Below are positions 5,128-8,355 of a stretch of 8,355 nucleotides of DNA, in pieces. Position numbers and translations under genes: made by a program. The stretch is taken from contig CAOKHR010000095.1 in assembly GCA_948468325.1 (NCBI GenBank), positions 1-8,355 of the forward strand. The letters are read 5' to 3'. This DNA comes from an uncultured Lachnospiraceae bacterium. Its GTDB lineage: Bacteria > Bacillota > Clostridia > Lachnospirales > Lachnospiraceae. Positions within the stretch are counted from its first letter, which is position 1; every line of letters begins with the position of its first letter. The notes under the pieces were generated by a model that was given only the letters and a program-made list of their open reading frames with translations, ran no database searches and was not told the origin of the DNA.

Positions 5128-6129
5128 ATGGAGACGATTATTAGTTATATTGACAATTTGTTTCGGGCCTATCCCGATACTCCGAAGGTGCGGAAAGCGA
5201 GAGCAGAGCTGCTTGGTATCATGGAAGACAAGTACCATGAATTAAAGGCAGAAGGAAAGTCAGAAAATGAAGCCATCGGTATAGTGATTTCTGAATTCGG
5301 GAGCATGGAGGAGATTGCGTTTGAACTCGGGCTTGATGAAGAAAAAAAGGGAACAGAGCAGACATTTGAGGATGCGATAGAGAAAAAAAGAATTTCGCAG
5401 GATGAGGCGGAAGCATATATAAAAGAAGAAGAGAGTTTCGGCGTGAAAATAGGAATTGGAGTTGCGCTTTGCATTTTATCTCCGGTACCGGTTGTTGTTG
5501 CTGAGACGTTGCAGAGCATAGGGCTTATGGCAGTAAATATATCAGATACATTTGGCGCAGTTACGCTGTTTTTTCTGGTGGCTGTTGCAGTCGGAATTTT
5601 CATTATCAGCGGAATTTCTCATAGTAAATATGAAGAATATGAGAAAAGCAGCATTTTGCTGGACAGCAGGACCCGGATGATGCTTGAGCAGCAGTATGAA
5701 TCGTATCACCAGATTTTTGGAATTAAGGTGGCCGTCGGAGTTGCGCTTTGCATTCTAAGTGTTATTCCCGTTGTTTTAATTGAGGGAATTTTTGAACATA
5801 CTTCTTTTGGATGGCTGAGCGAGTTGTCGGCAGTCAGCTTATTTGCATTTGTGGCTGGCGGAGTATATTTGTTTATTACTACAGGGATGAAGCATGGGGC
5901 ATATGAAACATTGCTTGGAAAAGGCAAGAAACGTGTGGACAAAAAAACAAAGAAAAAAGATAAATGGATTAGTGTGGTGGCTGCAATTTATTGGCCAATT
6001 ATGGCAGCAATTTACTTAAGTTATAGTTTTGTCACAATGGATTGGGGACGCTCCTGGATGATCTGGCCGGTTTCAGGAATTATTTTCGGCGGAATCAGTG
6101 CGGCAATGTCACTGATTATAGAAAAATAA
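5128..6129 (+). CDS. HAAS/DUF1700-like six-helix membrane protein with internal duplication
   Basis: This 333-residue protein belongs with PadR-linked membrane proteins. Residues 1-72 form a helical HAAS (permease-prefix, DUF1700-like) domain ending in the family's SEFGSMEEIAFELG stretch (55-68). A charged linker (70-103) leads to six predicted membrane helices at about 106-127, 141-162, 198-220, 232-253, 280-302 and 310-331. The first two helices and their following basic/tyrosine loop (104-170) are repeated at 197-260. A lysine-rich cluster (265-279) sits between helices 4 and 5. The AGGAGG ribosome binding site (5116-5121) lies inside the end of the padR gene, showing translational coupling. 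HAAS domains are thought to act as sensors or signalling partners of PadR regulators, so a role in responding to envelope stress or an intruding compound is plausible but unproven. No transporter or enzyme motif is seen. A strong terminator follows. Confidence 0.8.
   Translation: METIISYIDNLFRAYPDTPKVRKARAELLGIMEDKYHELKAEGKSENEAIGIVISEFGSMEEIAFELGLDEEKKGTEQTFEDAIEKKRISQDEAEAYIKEEESFGVKIGIGVALCILSPVPVVVAETLQSIGLMAVNISDTFGAVTLFFLVAVAVGIFIISGISHSKYEEYEKSSILLDSRTRMMLEQQYESYHQIFGIKVAVGVALCILSVIPVVLIEGIFEHTSFGWLSELSAVSLFAFVAGGVYLFITTGMKHGAYETLLGKGKKRVDKKTKKKDKWISVVAAIYWPIMAAIYLSYSFVTMDWGRSWMIWPVSGIIFGGISAAMSLIIEK
5437..5907 (+). repeat. Internal tandem duplication in the HAAS membrane protein gene
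   Basis: Unit 1 (5437-5637, residues 104-170) and unit 2 (5716-5907, residues 197-260) each encode two membrane helices and a short cytoplasmic tail. FGVKIGIGVALCILS matches FGIKVAVGVALCILS, followed in both by a PVPVVVAE/VIPVVLIE segment. The 18-base run GGAGTTGCGCTTTGCATT is identical at 5458-5475 and 5737-5754, 279 bases (93 codons) apart. This points to gene-internal duplication, with divergence since then elsewhere. Confidence 0.85.
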
Positions 6130-6144
6130 AATAAGATACAAAAC

Positions 6145-6181
6145 GAGCGTCTGCCGGTGTTTATATTACCGGCAGACGCTC
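6145..6181. terminator. Bidirectional terminator between the convergent PadR operon and SGNH gene
   Basis: GAGCGTCTGCCGGT (6145-6158) pairs perfectly with ACCGGCAGACGCTC (6168-6181) over 14 bp around a 9-base loop. The plus-strand transcript continues into ATTTGTGTG, then a T-rich stretch. The minus-strand transcript runs into GTTTTGTATC and further T-rich sequence. It lies 15 bases after the membrane-protein stop and 12 bases past the end of the minus-strand gene, so it serves both. Confidence 0.88.
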
Positions 6182-6193
6182 ATTTGTGTGAAA

Positions 6194-8355
6194 TTATTTT
6201 TTAATTTTGACGTTTTTGCCCTGGCCTTTTTTGGATAAAAGTCTGGTATAAGGTTTTAATTTAGCGGAAGGCACTTTTATTACTGCATTTTTGTGAATTC
6301 CTTTGAATGCGTTTGCCCCGACTTTATTTAGAACTTTGCTTTTGATGGTAATCGTCTTTAGTGCTTTGCAGTTTGAAAATGCTTTGCTTCCGATTTGCTT
6401 TAATGCAGTGCTTTTAATGGTTACTTTTTTCAGTTTGCTACATCCTGCAAATGCATTGCTTCCGATTGTTTTTACATTCTTTCCTATAACAGCGGCAGAT
6501 GCCTTTTTGCAGTTTTTAAAAGCAGATGCTTTAATCGAAGTTACTTTATAAGCTTTGTTTCCATAGGATACAAAAGCAGGTACGGAAATGCTGGTGATAT
6601 TTTTATTCAAAGTGTTGGTAACTTCTACGGTCAGCTCCGAATCGTTTGTTACCGTATAATGAATATTTTCGACATCAAAATCGGTAACGGTTACAGGCGG
6701 TGCAGGGGGATTTTCATCTGTTTTATCAATTGGCTTTTCATTAATCAGTTTTGTATGGAGAGTTTCTGCATCCGTCAGCTCTTTTTTCAGTGCTTCTGAA
6801 ATGAGGGCTTTTTGTTTGACCGTCAGGGCATCATATGCTGCTCTGGCATCTGCAATTTTCTGATTGCAGGCTGCGCTCGCGTCGACAGTTCCGATCGCTT
6901 TAATCTTTGCAATTACTGCGTCTGCCTTTTGTTGGTCTGCCGCAAGTTCTGCAGCATTTACGGCATTGGCAAGTTTTTCAAGGGCAGCTTTTGCAAGAAG
7001 TTGTTGCTGCTCTGCCTTTAAAGCTTCATAGGCCGACTGTATCGCCAGAGCCTCTTTGTTGTATTCATCTGCATTGTCAATTGTTTCTAAGTGGTTAATG
7101 CGGTCACTTATGGCATTTGCTTTTTGTGTATTGATTGTATTTTCCGCATCCAGTAATAATTTCAGTTTTTCATTCGGGACTAAGAGCTTTTGTGTTTCTG
7201 TCAGCAGCTCATAAGCCATTCGGATATTTTCAATTTCGTTTTCATGTTCTGTTACATCATCATATTCTGAAATTTCATCCAGCAAGTCGGCCACTGCTTG
7301 GGAAGCAGAAATATCATCGTCAGTTTCAGTTTCTTTTGTGAGCGGGATTTCCCATTCTGCAAAAGTGACATGTTTGGCGGTACTTCCTTTTATGTTTGCC
7401 GTAATTTTTATCGTATAGCGGTCTTCGGACGGAAGGTCTATGGTTACGTCGTCGTTGTCAAGACCGGAGCTCTTTTCATAAGATCTGCCGCCGGAGTCTG
7501 TCATAAGAACTGTTATGTCGCCGATTTCACCGCCGTCATAAACGTCAGCGACAGCGGTTTTGCTTACGGTTACGGCATCTTTTTCGTCTGCTATGGTGAT
7601 GTCTGGCTGCTGTGTGCTCTGTTCCTCTGTATAATTAAACCGGTAAACGAGCTCAGAAAGCTTTGTATGGGTATTCAGACCGCATTCCTGTACAAACTGC
7701 TGGAACATCCGAAGCTGTCCTGCTGTACCCGGATGCAGGTTCCCGTCCCCAAAATAATAGTTTGCGCCCATCAGATAGGGGTATGCGGTACGTTCTTTAT
7801 CCCATTGTGTATACTGGTCAATAAAGAGAATGTTTCCGTCCTCTTCGGCAACGGATTTCATCAATGCCACAGAACCGTTGGGACCGGACAGTTTTCCGCT
7901 GTAACCGCTACGGGTGGTCGGTGTCGGGCTTCTGAAAATAATCAGTGCATTCGGATTGGATTCTCTTATTTTTCCAATCAAAGATTTCAGGTTCGCTGCA
8001 TAATTTCCGGGAATGTCATCGTTTGTTCCCAGCATAACAGACACAATGTCAGGTTTGTATTTTGTCAGCCGCTGCTCGATATTTTGCAGTGTTCTGTCAA
8101 GGGTAGCGCCGGAAACGGCCGTATTGATAACAATATCATCTGTCCGGTGCAGGTCTTCTTTTACATACTTTTCAAAAATCTGGGCAATGCCGTCATAGCC
8201 GTGCGTATGAGCGGCGGCATGTGTGATGGAATCTCCCATAAATAGCCAGATAACAGAATCTCTTTTATCTAACAGCCCGCGGAGTTTTTCCTGGAAATCG
8301 CCAGCAGGTTCAGAAAGTCTGGCTTCGCTGCCTTTTATAATTTTACCTGTGACCG
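6194..8355 (-). CDS. Modular extracellular protein: SGNH/GDSL hydrolase, helical repeats and BspA-type LRRs; 5' end beyond window
   Basis: The frame is open to the window edge (719 codons visible). The in-frame ATG at 8237-8239 is internal: it is the Met just before the GDS of the catalytic motif, and 38 coding codons precede it, so the true start and any signal peptide lie outside. Numbering from that Met, the hydrolase spans up to about residue 190: GDSIT (2-6, nucleophile Ser4), AVSGAT (41-46), GTND (71-74) and DGNLH (165-169), the Ser, Gly, Asn and His blocks of SGNH esterases. Residues 212-305 are beta-rich and Ig-like. Residues 311-500 carry three helical repeats. A proline-rich linker (511-516) leads to a BspA-like leucine-rich repeat region (about 566-655). 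There is no LPXTG or C-terminal membrane segment; the tail is very lysine-rich. It likely removes acyl or acetyl groups from a glycan outside the cell. The substrate is unknown. Confidence 0.85.
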   Translation of the reverse strand, partial: VTGKIIKGSEARLSEPAGDFQEKLRGLLDKRDSVIWLFMGDSITHAAAHTHGYDGIAQIFEKYVKEDLHRTDDIVINTAVSGATLDRTLQNIEQRLTKYKPDIVSVMLGTNDDIPGNYAANLKSLIGKIRESNPNALIIFRSPTPTTRSGYSGKLSGPNGSVALMKSVAEEDGNILFIDQYTQWDKERTAYPYLMGANYYFGDGNLHPGTAGQLRMFQQFVQECGLNTHTKLSELVYRFNYTEEQSTQQPDITIADEKDAVTVSKTAVADVYDGGEIGDITVLMTDSGGRSYEKSSGLDNDDVTIDLPSEDRYTIKITANIKGSTAKHVTFAEWEIPLTKETETDDDISASQAVADLLDEISEYDDVTEHENEIENIRMAYELLTETQKLLVPNEKLKLLLDAENTINTQKANAISDRINHLETIDNADEYNKEALAIQSAYEALKAEQQQLLAKAALEKLANAVNAAELAADQQKADAVIAKIKAIGTVDASAACNQKIADARAAYDALTVKQKALISEALKKELTDAETLHTKLINEKPIDKTDENPPAPPVTVTDFDVENIHYTVTNDSELTVEVTNTLNKNITSISVPAFVSYGNKAYKVTSIKASAFKNCKKASAAVIGKNVKTIGSNAFAGCSKLKKVTIKSTALKQIGSKAFSNCKALKTITIKSKVLNKVGANAFKGIHKNAVIKVPSAKLKPYTRLLSKKGQGKNVKIKK
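6275..6544 (-). repeat. Four BspA-type leucine-rich repeats at the C-terminus of the SGNH protein
   Basis: The units are marked by AFKNCK (573), AFAGCS (596), AFSNCK (620) and AFKGIH (644), numbered from the ATG at 8239, with 23- to 24-residue spacing typical of LRR_5 repeats. The surrounding segments are rich in Lys, Ile and Val (for example KLKKVTIKS). At DNA level the repeats share the run TTGCTTCCGATT twice. BspA repeats usually mediate adhesion or protein-protein contact on the cell surface. Confidence 0.85.
6740..7309 (-). repeat. Three alpha-helical surface-protein repeats in the middle of the SGNH protein
   Basis: Three related units of about 60-65 residues each contain an aligned helix: AYELLTETQKLLV (342), AYEALKAEQQQLL (403) and AYDALTVKQKALI (468), each followed by a Leu/Ala-rich helix ending in an AE dipeptide. 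These match the Ala-rich three-helix spacers (FIVAR-like or the AYDALTxxQKALV type) frequent in Gram-positive extracellular enzymes. They probably act as a stalk or as carbohydrate/cell-wall contacts. Confidence 0.75.

Noticed and set aside
8237..8239. ATG at 8237-8239 as the start of the SGNH protein
   Set aside because: It is the residue directly before the GDS nucleophile motif. The preceding in-frame codons encode the usual hydrophobic strand (SVIWLF) and stay open to the window edge, so the real start is upstream.
7298..8245. A 315-codon plus-strand ORF opposite the SGNH gene
   Set aside because: It lies entirely antisense to a frame with clear SGNH motifs, is full of Cys and Phe in unnatural runs, and has no family features or good ribosome binding site. 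It is a shadow of the real gene.

Overview
The window looks like chromosomal DNA of an anaerobic Gram-positive of the class Clostridia, most likely a gut Lachnospiraceae-type organism. This is inferred from moderate GC, strong AGGAGG-type ribosome binding sites, Firmicutes-type promoters, a corrinoid-reductase (RACo-like) ASKHA protein, a PadR/HAAS-type two-gene operon and a secreted protein ending in BspA-type leucine-rich repeats. No rRNA, tRNA, CRISPR array, transposase or phage gene is visible.

Layout: (1) 1-740, minus strand: a 3'-truncated aldose 1-epimerase (LacX/galactose mutarotase-like) gene. (2) 741-1053: a dense divergent control region with two near-identical tandem promoters firing left, each with a palindrome between -35 and -10, one promoter firing right, and a structured leader RNA. 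(3) 1054-2427, plus: a TrpB2-type tryptophan synthase beta chain without a trpA neighbour, ending at a hairpin terminator. (4) 2476-2585: a leader with mutually exclusive pairings, one of which would bury the ribosome binding site of the next gene. (5) 2586-4703, plus: a 705-residue [2Fe-2S]/ASKHA corrinoid-activation protein with an additional N-terminal region resembling a degenerate methionine-synthase activation domain. (6) 4704-6129, plus: an operator/promoter with a perfect 14-bp inverted repeat, a PadR regulator and an internally duplicated six-helix membrane protein. (7) 6145-6181: a strong convergent terminator. (8) 6194-8355, minus: a modular extracellular SGNH hydrolase, helical-repeat and BspA-LRR protein whose N-terminus lies beyond the window.

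The genes do not form one pathway. TrpB2 would make tryptophan from indole and an activated serine. The ASKHA protein would keep a cobalamin (corrinoid) protein in its active Co(I) state using ATP and an iron-sulfur cluster. The PadR operon is a self-contained envelope or stress-type regulatory module. The SGNH/LRR protein is a surface or secreted factor. The most unusual items are the domain fusion in the ASKHA protein, the two candidate regulatory leaders, and the duplicated palindrome-in-spacer promoter. All regulatory calls come from reading the sequence by eye and are not verified by any search or folding program.
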